Shown piece after piece: positions 1 to 7,106 of a stretch of DNA of 7,106 nt (the first letter of the stretch is position 1; the number at the start of each line of letters is the position of its first letter). This DNA comes from Acidimicrobiia bacterium (GTDB lineage Bacteria; Actinomycetota; Acidimicrobiia; Spongiisociales; SHLN01): assembly GCA_030624805.1 (NCBI GenBank), contig JAUXJL010000102.1, positions 1-7,106 on the forward strand, in the 5' to 3' direction. The notes beneath the pieces are model-generated. The model saw nothing but the letters and a program-made list of their open reading frames with translations. It had not been told where the DNA came from and did not search any database. The position numbers and the translations under genes were made by a program.

Positions 1-401
1 GGCTGGCCGCTTCGGCAATGGCAACCACCGACCGACTCGCCGATGGGCAGCGGGGAGTCATCGTGAACACTGCCTCAGTCGCCGCCTACGACGGACAGAT
101 CGGACAGGCCGCCTACTCGGCTTCCAAGGGCGGCATTGTCGGCATGACGCTGCCAATTGCTCGCGACCTTGCCGTGGTCGGCATCCGCGTTAACCCCGGT
201 GCCCCCGGCATCATGGACACTCCGCTACTGGCGGGGCTTCCTGAACCGGCCCGGGAATCCCTGGCCACACAGGTGTTGTTCCCGAGCCGTTTGGGAGAAC
301 CGGACGAATACGCCCAGCTTGTCCATCATCTCATAGAGAACGACTACATGAACGCCGAAACCATCCGCATGGATGGCGGCATCCGCATGCAACCGAAGTA
401 A
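1..401 (+). CDS. Short-chain dehydrogenase, HSD10-like 3-hydroxyacyl-CoA dehydrogenase (N-terminus off the left edge)
   Basis: This is the C-terminal half of an SDR-family oxidoreductase. The first whole codon is at base 3 and 132 residues are visible before the TAA at 399-401; the family is usually about 250-260 residues, so the Rossmann glycine motif lies outside the window. Numbering from the first visible residue, the catalytic Ser25 sits in NTASVAAYDG and Tyr38 and Lys42 in YSASK. The Ser-to-Tyr spacing of 13 equals that of human HSD10. The blocks IARDLA, FPSRLGEPDEYA and the end IRMDGGIRMQPK are diagnostic of type 2 3-hydroxyacyl-CoA dehydrogenases, which oxidise 3-hydroxyacyl-CoA and 2-methyl-3-hydroxybutyryl-CoA (isoleucine breakdown) with NAD in the cytosol. 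The exact substrate is inferred from family only. An unusual feature is Pro-Gly at residues 65-66, in a strand that normally reads like RVxTIAPG or RVNAVAPG. The next gene follows 40 bases downstream on the same strand. Confidence 0.93.
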   Translation, partial: LAASAMATTDRLADGQRGVIVNTASVAAYDGQIGQAAYSASKGGIVGMTLPIARDLAVVGIRVNPGAPGIMDTPLLAGLPEPARESLATQVLFPSRLGEPDEYAQLVHHLIENDYMNAETIRMDGGIRMQPK

Positions 402-429
402 ACGGTCATCACAATCGCGAAATGGCGGG

Positions 430-442
430 TATCGTTTCAGGG
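430..442 (+). promoter_or_regulatory. Candidate -10 element for a leaderless gdh transcript
   Basis: The hexamer TATCGT at 430-435 fits the actinobacterial -10 pattern TAnnnT. Six bases separate it from the GTG start at 442, so transcription could begin at or next to the first base of the start codon, giving a leaderless mRNA. Upstream only a weak -35 match is visible (TCATCA at 406-411, 18 bases before the -10). There is no well-placed Shine-Dalgarno before the GTG: the AGG at 439-441 touches the start codon and GGCGGG at 424-429 is 12 bases away. A single six-base match in a 40-base gap is weak evidence, and the gene could instead be read through from the SDR. Confidence 0.3.
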
Positions 443-3400
443 TGAGCTCGACCGACGAGAAAGCGCCCGAACTGCCTGAAGCCGTCCCGGTACGCGCCGA
501 CCAGGACGGGGCCCTGGCGGAGTTCACCCGGGCGTTCTTGCGTCGCATGCCCGACGAAGATACTGCTGCCGAATCCGACTCATCCGTCCATGCGCAAATC
601 CAGAGCGTCTTTTCATTCGCGGTGAGTCGCGGTACCGAAGCTATTGCCTTGCGGGTCTTCAACCCTTCGACGGAAACAGACGGATACGAGACCGCCGGCT
701 CGGTCGTCGACGTCAACGTGGACGACTCTCCTTTCATCGTTGATTCCATCACCGGAGAGTTCGAGGCTCGGGGGTATGAGCTAAAAACAGAAGTGCACGC
801 GGTTGTCGGGACGGTACGAAACCGTGACGGCGAGTTGCTCGATATCACACCGGCCCGCGGAGCGGAGCGGCGCGAGGCCATCCAGCACTATCAGCTGGCG
901 GAGCGCCTTTCCTCCTCAGATGCGGCCGATCTGGCAGTAGCCCTCCGGAATGTGCTCGGAGACGTGGCAGCGGCGGTGCGGGACTTCGAGCCATTGCAGG
1001 GTGCCGTTGAGCGTATGAAGGCTGTGGCCCGGGACGGAGTTCATCGGTATCCCGAGTCGGCCATCGTCGAAGCCGAAGCGTTCCTGGACTGGCTCCTCGA
1101 CCTGAACTTCATTTTCCTCGGCTACCGCGAGTACTCGATAGACGAAGTCAACGGCGTTCCTTCACTCTCAGTCGTACCAGAGAGCGGTCTCGGGATCATG
1201 AGCGGCTCGGAAGGCTCCAGATACGCATCACCGGTACCGGTAACGGATCTGCCCGAGGATCTTCGGGCTCGATACAGCGACGGGTTCCTTGTGGTGGTCA
1301 GTAAGACCAATCGAGTTTCCACTGTGCACCGGCGTGCTCGGATGGACTACCTCGGGATTCGCCATATCGGCCCGGACGGGTCGGTAATTGGGGAGGCTCG
1401 GATGATCGGCCTGTTCACGTCGCGGGCCTTCATGTCGGAGGCCGCCTCAATTCCGATTCTGCGTGGAAAGCTCGGGCAAGTACTCGAGGAGGATGACCTC
1501 ATCGAGGGCTCCCACGACCACAAAGCCGTGGTCCAGCTCTTCAACAGCTTCCCCAAGGACGACCTGTGGTCCATGTCGGCCGACGACCTGCGCCACAGTA
1601 TCCACGCTTTGCAGGCCTCGGCCCGGCGCGAGCACGTGCGGCTCTTCGTTTATCCAGACCTGCTCGAGCGGAGTGTCTCGCTGCTGGTGGTGATGCCGCG
1701 GGACCGGTTCTCGGCCTCGCTGCGGCGAAAACTGCAGCGGCTTTTCCTCGAACGGTTTGAGGGGTCCAACGTCGACTATCAGCTGTCGCTCGGTGAAGGT
1801 GGCCCGGCTCGTATTCACTTCACAGTCTGGGTGGCGGGCGGTCGCGTCCCCGACGTTCCCTTCGAAGCGCTTCAACGGGAGGTGATTGAGCTCTCCCGCA
1901 CCTGGGAAGACCGGCTTACTGAGATAGTCCGCCAGCGGTTTGGGCCCGACTCGGAAGGCCTGGTGAATCGGTGGGCCTCACGCATCCCCGACTATTACAA
2001 GACCTCAACTCGGCTCGAGATCGCCGCCGGAGACCTGGCGCTGCTCGATGAGCTCGTCAACGGGACGAATAGTGTCGCGGTCGGCCTCCAGAATGACACT
2101 CACTCATCCGATCCCCTCACCCGGCTGGCCGTGCTCTCCCGGGGAGGCAAGTTGGAGCTATCGGCCATTCTGCCGATCCTGGAGGCCATGGGATTGCGGG
2201 TGGTTGAAGAGGTTCCGACCAGACTGATTGGCGACGGCGACCATATCCTCATCCACGATTTCGGCGTTCGAGGCCCGGGGGGAGGTCTGCTCGAGCTCGA
2301 GCGGTGCGCAGATCGGGTGGCGGCGGCCGTTGTCAGTGTTCTGGAGAAGGGGACCGAGTTCGACTCGCTCGACCGACTCATCACGCTGTCTCGTCTCGAT
2401 CGGCGCCAGGTGGCGATCCTGCGGGCCTATCGCACCTATTGGCGGCGGGTGCGACCTCGTTTCACAAATGACTACATGAACGACGCCCTCGTCGAACACT
2501 CCCACATCGCCGAGAAGCTGGTCCACCTCTTCGAGCAGCGGTTCGATCCCGTGTACGAAGGCGCCGGCACAGACACTCTTCGTGATGAGATTCTGGATGA
2601 CCTCGATTCGGTCCGGTCACTCGACCAGGACCTGATCCTACGGGCGATGGTGGGGTTGATCGAAGCGACCGTACGAACGAATGCTTTCCAACCAGATCGC
2701 CAATGCCTCAGCCTCAAGTTCCGCTCGGCCGAGGTACCAGATATGCCCGAGCCCTTCCCACGGTTCGAGATATACGTCTATGCCGCGGCGGTGGAGGGCA
2801 TTCACTTGCGGAGCGGTCTGGTGGCCCGCGGCGGTATCCGGTGGTCTTCCCGGCTCGAGGACTATCGGACAGAAGTGCTCGGTCTCATGAAGGCGCAGCG
2901 CACCAAGAACGCGATCATCGTTCCGGGCGGAGCCAAGGGCGGATTTGTCCTGCGCCGGCCTCCTACGGCGGAGGGGGTTGCCGCCGCTGTGGCAGAGGCC
3001 TATTCGACCTTCATCCGAGGTCTGCTCGACGTGACCGACAACCTGGTAGGGGGCCAGCCGACCCGTCCCCCTTCCGTGCGGGCCCATGACGACGATGATC
3101 CGTATCTTGTGGTGGCGGCCGACCGGGGGACTGCCCGGCTGTCCGACACCGCAAACGCCATCGCGGCAGAGTACGGGTTCTGGCTTGGCGATGCGTTCGC
3201 CTCGGGCGGCTCCTCCGGATACGACCACAAGGCGTTGGCTATCACGGCACGGGGAGCCTGGGAATCGGTGAAGCGCCACTTCCACGATCTCGGCACCGAC
3301 GTCACGTCTACGTCGATAACGGTGGTTGGGATCGGCGACATGTCGGGTGACGTGTTCGGCAACGGCCTACTGCGCTCGGAGCATTTGCAGCTAGTAGCCG

Positions 3401-5202
3401 CGTTTGATCACCGCCACATATTTGTCGACCCCACCCCGGATCCAGCCGCGAGCTTCGTGGAGCGCCAGCGTCTCTTCGAGTTGCCTGGTTCCAGCTGGGA
3501 CGACTATGACCGGAGCAAGCTTTCGCCGGGTGGGGGTGTGTTTCGCCGCGACGCCAAGCGGATCGACTTATCCGACGAGGCCCGACGGGTGCTCGAGATA
3601 GAGAGAGAATCGGTAACACCTGCCGAGTTGGTGCGTGCGATCCTGCTTGCTCCGGTCGACATGCTGTGGAACGGTGGCATAGGCACGTACGTCAAGGCCA
3701 CCAGCGAGACGGACACCGATGCCGACGATCGACAGAACGATGCGGTGCGGGTGAACGGCGAAAGCCTCCGATGCTGGGTGGTTGGCGAGGGCGGAAACCT
3801 TGGCTTCACACAGCGGGGCCGCATCGAGTATGCGGCACGGGGTGGTCGCATCAACAGCGACTTCATCGACAATTCGGGCGGCGTCGACTGCTCCGACCGG
3901 GAAGTGAACCTCAAGATCTTGTTGCGACTGGCTGAGGAACGTGGTGAGCTGGCGCCCGAGGAGCGAGCAGACGTCATTGCCGCCGTCACCGAGGACGTCA
4001 CGGATCGGGTGCTGTACGACAATTTCCTCCAGGCTCAGATCCTGTCACAAGAAGCAGGGCGCAGCGCCGACAATCTGGACTCCTATGACGACCTGATGAA
4101 AGTGCTCGAGGACGAGGGCATGCTCGACCGAGCCATCGAGTTTGTCCCCTCCAGCGAGGAGTTGGCGGAGCGAAGTCGGGAGCGACGCGGGCTAGAACGT
4201 CCTGAGCTCGCAGTGCTCCTCGCCTACGCCAAACGGTGGCTTCGGCTGATGCTTCTTCGTTCGGATTTGCCAGACGGCTTCGAGTTCGCCAACGACCTCA
4301 TGGAGTACTTCCCGGAACCGATAGTCAAACGATTCGGTCGGCTCGCCTCCGATCACCCGCTGAGACGCGAGATCATCGCCACCCGAGTTGCCAATCGTGT
4401 AGTCAACTCCGAGGGGATCACGTTCGTCAGCCGGCTCGGGATCGAGACCGGGGCCTCGCCGGCCGAGGTTGTACGGGCCTATCAGGCTGCTCTCACGCTG
4501 ACAGGCGCCGAAGAGCGGTGGGAGGCTGTTGAATCACTCGAGGCTTCCATCGGGCCTCAGGTGCGAGGCGAGCTCATGGATGGAGTCGACCGGCTGGTTG
4601 AGGCATTAACGCGGTGGTTCTTGCGCCGGTCGGGTGTCGATGCAGTCGAATCGGCCGGTCCGTCCCGGGCGGCCTTCGAAGAGCTGGCCGGGGTAGTGCA
4701 TCTGGTTGGCCCACCCGAATGGCGGTCCGATCGGGAGGACGCTGTGACTTCGCTGACCGCAAGTGGGGTTCCTGAGGACTTAGCCCGCAGACACGCATAC
4801 CAGGATGAGCTGTTTCATGCCCCCGACATACTCGAACTTGCCGCCCTTTCTGGCAGACCGATATCCGACGTCGCCGACGTGTTCTTCCTCGTAGGTGAGG
4901 CCTACAAGTTGGATTGGCTCGAAACCCGGGTTGATCAATTGTCAGCGGAAACCCGATGGGAGCGCTGGGCAGTGCTGACCCTCGAGCACGACCTGCTCCG
5001 TTTGCGCCGCGAGCTCGCCGAACGTGTCATGGGGGCCGCCGACATTCAGAACGGCACCGCCCTTCTCGAATACTTCCGGTCAAACCGGCCCGATGAGCAC
5101 GCTCGACTCAACGACTTCCTAGAGCTGCTCTCTCGGGAGGGCGGCGGCGACCTCAATTCCCTCACTGTCGCGGCCCGACAGATAGCTTCCGTTATCGGTT
5201 AA
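442..5202 (+). CDS. gdh: Large NAD-specific glutamate dehydrogenase (about 180 kDa class)
   Basis: It oxidises glutamate to 2-oxoglutarate and ammonia with NAD, normally as a cytosolic homo-oligomer with a catabolic role. I choose the GTG at 442 (1586 residues; relatives run about 1600-1650). The in-frame ATG at 373 overlaps the SDR, and its extra 23 residues are an Arg/Ser-rich stretch unlike the family. Numbering from 442, ACT-like regulatory regions lie near 75-160 (DDSPFIVDS, from 94), 400-470 (RLFVYPDLLERSVSLLVVMPRD) and 560-610, with the conserved block FLDWLLDLNFIFLGYREY from 214. The catalytic domain spans roughly 690-1190. It has RGGIRWSSRLEDYRTE from 796, PGGAKGG with the likely catalytic Lys832, AADRGTA with Asp894, and GYDHKA from 926. 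The NAD-binding glycines are in GIGDMSGDVFGNG from 963, followed by GEGGNLG from 1115 and NSGGVDCSDREVN from 1144. A helical C-terminal region of about 400 residues follows. All key motifs look intact, with no frameshift. ACT-domain allosteric control by amino acids is inferred from family. The stop overlaps that of the convergent gene. Confidence 0.97.
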   Translation: MSSTDEKAPELPEAVPVRADQDGALAEFTRAFLRRMPDEDTAAESDSSVHAQIQSVFSFAVSRGTEAIALRVFNPSTETDGYETAGSVVDVNVDDSPFIVDSITGEFEARGYELKTEVHAVVGTVRNRDGELLDITPARGAERREAIQHYQLAERLSSSDAADLAVALRNVLGDVAAAVRDFEPLQGAVERMKAVARDGVHRYPESAIVEAEAFLDWLLDLNFIFLGYREYSIDEVNGVPSLSVVPESGLGIMSGSEGSRYASPVPVTDLPEDLRARYSDGFLVVVSKTNRVSTVHRRARMDYLGIRHIGPDGSVIGEARMIGLFTSRAFMSEAASIPILRGKLGQVLEEDDLIEGSHDHKAVVQLFNSFPKDDLWSMSADDLRHSIHALQASARREHVRLFVYPDLLERSVSLLVVMPRDRFSASLRRKLQRLFLERFEGSNVDYQLSLGEGGPARIHFTVWVAGGRVPDVPFEALQREVIELSRTWEDRLTEIVRQRFGPDSEGLVNRWASRIPDYYKTSTRLEIAAGDLALLDELVNGTNSVAVGLQNDTHSSDPLTRLAVLSRGGKLELSAILPILEAMGLRVVEEVPTRLIGDGDHILIHDFGVRGPGGGLLELERCADRVAAAVVSVLEKGTEFDSLDRLITLSRLDRRQVAILRAYRTYWRRVRPRFTNDYMNDALVEHSHIAEKLVHLFEQRFDPVYEGAGTDTLRDEILDDLDSVRSLDQDLILRAMVGLIEATVRTNAFQPDRQCLSLKFRSAEVPDMPEPFPRFEIYVYAAAVEGIHLRSGLVARGGIRWSSRLEDYRTEVLGLMKAQRTKNAIIVPGGAKGGFVLRRPPTAEGVAAAVAEAYSTFIRGLLDVTDNLVGGQPTRPPSVRAHDDDDPYLVVAADRGTARLSDTANAIAAEYGFWLGDAFASGGSSGYDHKALAITARGAWESVKRHFHDLGTDVTSTSITVVGIGDMSGDVFGNGLLRSEHLQLVAAFDHRHIFVDPTPDPAASFVERQRLFELPGSSWDDYDRSKLSPGGGVFRRDAKRIDLSDEARRVLEIERESVTPAELVRAILLAPVDMLWNGGIGTYVKATSETDTDADDRQNDAVRVNGESLRCWVVGEGGNLGFTQRGRIEYAARGGRINSDFIDNSGGVDCSDREVNLKILLRLAEERGELAPEERADVIAAVTEDVTDRVLYDNFLQAQILSQEAGRSADNLDSYDDLMKVLEDEGMLDRAIEFVPSSEELAERSRERRGLERPELAVLLAYAKRWLRLMLLRSDLPDGFEFANDLMEYFPEPIVKRFGRLASDHPLRREIIATRVANRVVNSEGITFVSRLGIETGASPAEVVRAYQAALTLTGAEERWEAVESLEASIGPQVRGELMDGVDRLVEALTRWFLRRSGVDAVESAGPSRAAFEELAGVVHLVGPPEWRSDREDAVTSLTASGVPEDLARRHAYQDELFHAPDILELAALSGRPISDVADVFFLVGEAYKLDWLETRVDQLSAETRWERWAVLTLEHDLLRLRRELAERVMGAADIQNGTALLEYFRSNRPDEHARLNDFLELLSREGGGDLNSLTVAARQIASVIG
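5199..5202. other. Shared TTAA: overlapping stop codons of convergent genes
   Basis: The TAA ending gdh occupies 5200-5202 on the plus strand. The TAA ending the fadJ-like gene is the complement of 5199-5201. The palindrome TTAA thus serves both genes, leaving no intergenic DNA. Any transcription terminator for either gene has to lie inside the coding sequence of the other. Confidence 0.95.
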
Positions 5203-7106
5203 CGAGAGTCGGGGAAGAATGAACCGCCCCGATCATCCAGCTCTTCCAATAGTGGGGCGGGAGCGAACCGGTCGCCGTTCGTGGCCGTCAGCTTGCGCAG
5301 CCTCTCGGTCACGGTGCCGATTCCCACCTGGTCAACCCACCGGAACGGACCTCCCCGAAACGGCGGAAAACCAAGCCCCATGACCGCACCGATATCACCA
5401 TCCCGGGCCGATCGAAGAATCTCGTCTTCCAGGCAGCGGACTGCCTCGTTGACCATTTGAAGTGCCAGCCGGTCCTGGATGTCCTGGCGGGATACAGATC
5501 CCGGCCGGGGCGTGACTCCGAGCACGCCGTACACAGACTCGTCAACCGGCCCCTTCGTCCCGTCTTCGTAGGTGTAGAAGCCGCGCCCGTTCTTGCGGCC
5601 CTTCCGGTCGTCGGCAGCTAGTGCTGAGAAGCCGGCGGGGGCGGCCATCCGGGCGCCGAATGACTTCTCCATGATTTTGCCGATCTTGGCTCCGACGTCG
5701 ATGCCCACCTCATCGCTGAGTGTGACCGGGCCCACCGGAAAGCCCCACGCCACCATTGCTCCGTCGATTTCTTCGATGGTGGCCCCATCCTCGAGCAGGT
5801 ACAGCACCTCGGCCGAGTAGGGCCCAATGATGCGCGTGGTGTAAAAGCCGGTGCCGTCGTTGACCACGATCACCGTCTTGCCCTGCCGTTTGCCAAATGC
5901 CACTGCGGTAGCAGTGACCCAATCGGCGGTCTCGGTAGTCACGACGACCTCCAACAGTGGCATTCTTTCGACTGGTGAGAAGTAGTGCATGCCTATGACG
6001 TTGTCCGGCCGCGATGCGTCCTTGGCGATGTCGGAAATGGGAATGGACGACGTATTCGATGCAAACACCGTTTCGGCGCCGGTAACTGCCTCAGTGTCGG
6101 CAAGCACGGAACGTTTCAACTCCAGGTCCTCGAACACTGCCTCGATGACCAGATCGACATCGGCCAGGTCGGGGTAGGCGGTGGTTCCTTTCACCTGGCG
6201 CTGCATTGCCAGCCAGGCGTCACCCTTTTGAATCCGGCGGCGTTTGACCTGGCCATCTAAAACCTTTTGAACGTATGCCAGGCCCCGTGCCACTCCTTCT
6301 TCGTCGACCTCTTTGATGATGGATTGGACTCCGGCTTGTGTTGTGTTCACGGCCGCGATGCCTCCGCCCATGAGGCCGCCACCCAGCACTGCCACACGCG
6401 AGATGTCGCGGGCCGACGCGTCGCTTGTTGTCCCGGGATCGCGTTTCAGCTCCTGGGTAGCAAAGAAGATGGACCGAAGCGCGCGGGATTCTGGCGACAT
6501 CACAAGACGTCCAAAGGCTTCTCGCTCGGCTGCAAGCCCCGCCGACATGCCCTTCTCAAAACCAATCCGCACGGACTCCAGTGCAGCCGCTGGAGCCGGG
6601 TAGTTCCCGCGGGTCTCCTTCATCATTGCCTTCTCCGCCTGTGCGAACAGCACCTTCCTGCCGACGGGATTGCGTTCCAGCGCCAAGGCCTGAACGGCGG
6701 CGGGCGTGAGATACTGCTTGAGCCGGTCGGTGAAGCTTTCAGGCTCGCCAGGTGCCGGGTCGATCTCTCGAATGGCTCGCTCCCGGGCAGCTGCCAGCAG
6801 GTGGTCCTTTGGCACCACCTCGTCGACCAGTCCGAGCTTGAGTGCTTTGGACGGCCGGACCGATCGACCGGTGAGGATGAGCTCGAGGGCGGCAGCTATT
6901 CCAATGAGACGCGGGAGGCGCTGAGTGCCCCCGGCGCCGGGAAGCAAGCCGAGCTTGACCTCCGGCTGGCCGAGCTGCGTCTTGTCTTCATCGTCAGAGC
7001 ACACCCGGCTGCTACAGGCGAGGGCAAGCTCGAGGCCACCACCGAGGCATGCACCATGGATGGCAGCCACTACCGGCTTTTTGAGGGCGGCGAGGCGGTC
7101 GAAACC
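5199..7106 (-). CDS. fadJ: FadJ/HADHA-type enoyl-CoA hydratase / 3-hydroxyacyl-CoA dehydrogenase (N-terminus off the right edge)
   Basis: This is the bifunctional alpha subunit of fatty-acid beta-oxidation: it hydrates trans-2-enoyl-CoA and then oxidises the L-3-hydroxyacyl-CoA with NAD. The frame is open to base 7106, giving 635 visible residues; relatives are about 700-730, so some 80-100 N-terminal residues are missing. The GTG at 7068-7070 is an internal valine (KKPVVAAIHGA), not the start. The hydratase part holds the oxyanion region GACLGGGLELALA. Its two catalytic glutamates are encoded at 7029-7031 and, in QPEVKLGLLPGAGG, at 6960-6962. The dehydrogenase Rossmann motif VLGGGLMGGGIA lies near 6345-6395, with Glu (6309-6311) at the NAD-ribose position. 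The catalytic His (5985-5987) is in GMHYFSPVERMPLLEVV and its partner Glu is at 5949-5951. Two C-terminal dehydrogenase domains follow, with GFYTTR, GFPVGPVTLSDEVGID, DRKGRKNGRGFYTY and GDIGAVMGLGFPPFRGGPFR. Layout and motifs match E. coli FadJ; GFYTTR recalls mitochondrial HADHA. A thiolase (fadI/fadA) partner is expected upstream, outside the window. Confidence 0.96.
   Translation of the reverse strand, partial: GFDRLAALKKPVVAAIHGACLGGGLELALACSSRVCSDDEDKTQLGQPEVKLGLLPGAGGTQRLPRLIGIAAALELILTGRSVRPSKALKLGLVDEVVPKDHLLAAARERAIREIDPAPGEPESFTDRLKQYLTPAAVQALALERNPVGRKVLFAQAEKAMMKETRGNYPAPAAALESVRIGFEKGMSAGLAAEREAFGRLVMSPESRALRSIFFATQELKRDPGTTSDASARDISRVAVLGGGLMGGGIAAVNTTQAGVQSIIKEVDEEGVARGLAYVQKVLDGQVKRRRIQKGDAWLAMQRQVKGTTAYPDLADVDLVIEAVFEDLELKRSVLADTEAVTGAETVFASNTSSIPISDIAKDASRPDNVIGMHYFSPVERMPLLEVVVTTETADWVTATAVAFGKRQGKTVIVVNDGTGFYTTRIIGPYSAEVLYLLEDGATIEEIDGAMVAWGFPVGPVTLSDEVGIDVGAKIGKIMEKSFGARMAAPAGFSALAADDRKGRKNGRGFYTYEDGTKGPVDESVYGVLGVTPRPGSVSRQDIQDRLALQMVNEAVRCLEDEILRSARDGDIGAVMGLGFPPFRGGPFRWVDQVGIGTVTERLRKLTATNGDRFAPAPLLEELDDRGGSFFPDSR

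Noticed and set aside
18..20. ATG as the start of the SDR
   Set aside because: A start here would lack the whole Rossmann half of the enzyme. The frame is open to the left edge, and the upstream residues LAASAMA resemble the family's helix before the GVIVNTAS strand.
225..881. 218-codon antisense open frame spanning the SDR/gdh junction
   Set aside because: It lies opposite two well-recognised genes, and its translation is Arg/Ser/Pro-rich with no recognisable domain. Long antisense frames are expected in GC-rich coding DNA.
2289..2302. Perfect 14-bp palindrome GCTCGAGCTCGAGC
   Set aside because: It encodes LLELER in gdh using common GC-rich Leu and Glu codons (CTC, GAG), which are self-complementary in series. 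No second copy or regulatory setting suggests a binding site.
2638..3285. 215-codon antisense open frame within the gdh catalytic domain
   Set aside because: The plus strand here encodes the most conserved part of glutamate dehydrogenase (RGGIRW, GGAKGG, GYDHKA). The antisense product resembles nothing I know and has shadow-type composition.
3504..4022. 172-codon antisense open frame within gdh
   Set aside because: It is Ser/Arg/Thr-rich with no motif and lies opposite the conserved GEGGNLG and NSGGVDCSD blocks; a reading-frame shadow.
7068..7070. GTG as the start of the fadJ-like gene
   Set aside because: The frame stays open upstream to the window edge and encodes the family-conserved GFDRLAALKKPVVAAIHG, so this GTG is an internal valine codon.

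Overview
The window is GC-rich (roughly 60% or more by eye) and almost fully coding. It holds three metabolic genes and no RNA gene, mobile element, CRISPR array or long repeat that I can see. The best guess for the source is a high-GC bacterium of the actinobacterial type, possibly an uncultured or environmental lineage. This rests on base composition, on a giant NAD-glutamate dehydrogenase whose blocks resemble the mycobacterial and streptomycete enzymes, and on a possible leaderless start. Some of its blocks, and the fused FadJ-type protein, also resemble proteobacterial relatives, so the taxon is a weak inference.

Layout. Bases 1-401 (+) are the C-terminal half of a short-chain dehydrogenase very like type 2 3-hydroxyacyl-CoA dehydrogenase (HSD10 / HSD17B10 family); its NAD-binding N-terminus lies off the left edge. 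After a 40-base gap, 442-5202 (+) encodes a complete large NAD-specific glutamate dehydrogenase of about 1586 residues. Converging on it, 5199-7106 (-) encodes a FadJ / HADHA-type bifunctional enoyl-CoA hydratase / 3-hydroxyacyl-CoA dehydrogenase, complete at its C-terminus but cut at its N-terminus by the right edge. The two convergent genes share the bases TTAA, so their stop codons overlap and no intergenic terminator exists between them. No gene-free stretch exceeds about 40 bases.

How the genes fit together. All three products are predicted NAD-linked catabolic enzymes: glutamate to 2-oxoglutarate plus ammonia, and two 3-hydroxyacyl-CoA oxidation steps of fatty-acid or branched-chain amino-acid breakdown. 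A carbon and amino-acid oxidation neighbourhood is a reasonable reading, but co-regulation is not shown by the sequence. The SDR and gdh could share a transcript, while gdh may also have its own promoter. A thiolase partner for the FadJ-type protein would be expected beyond the right edge.

I looked for an undescribed system and did not find one. This is an ordinary core-metabolism region. The points worth a second look are modest: the gdh start, the overlapping convergent stops, and an odd substitution in a conserved strand of the SDR.
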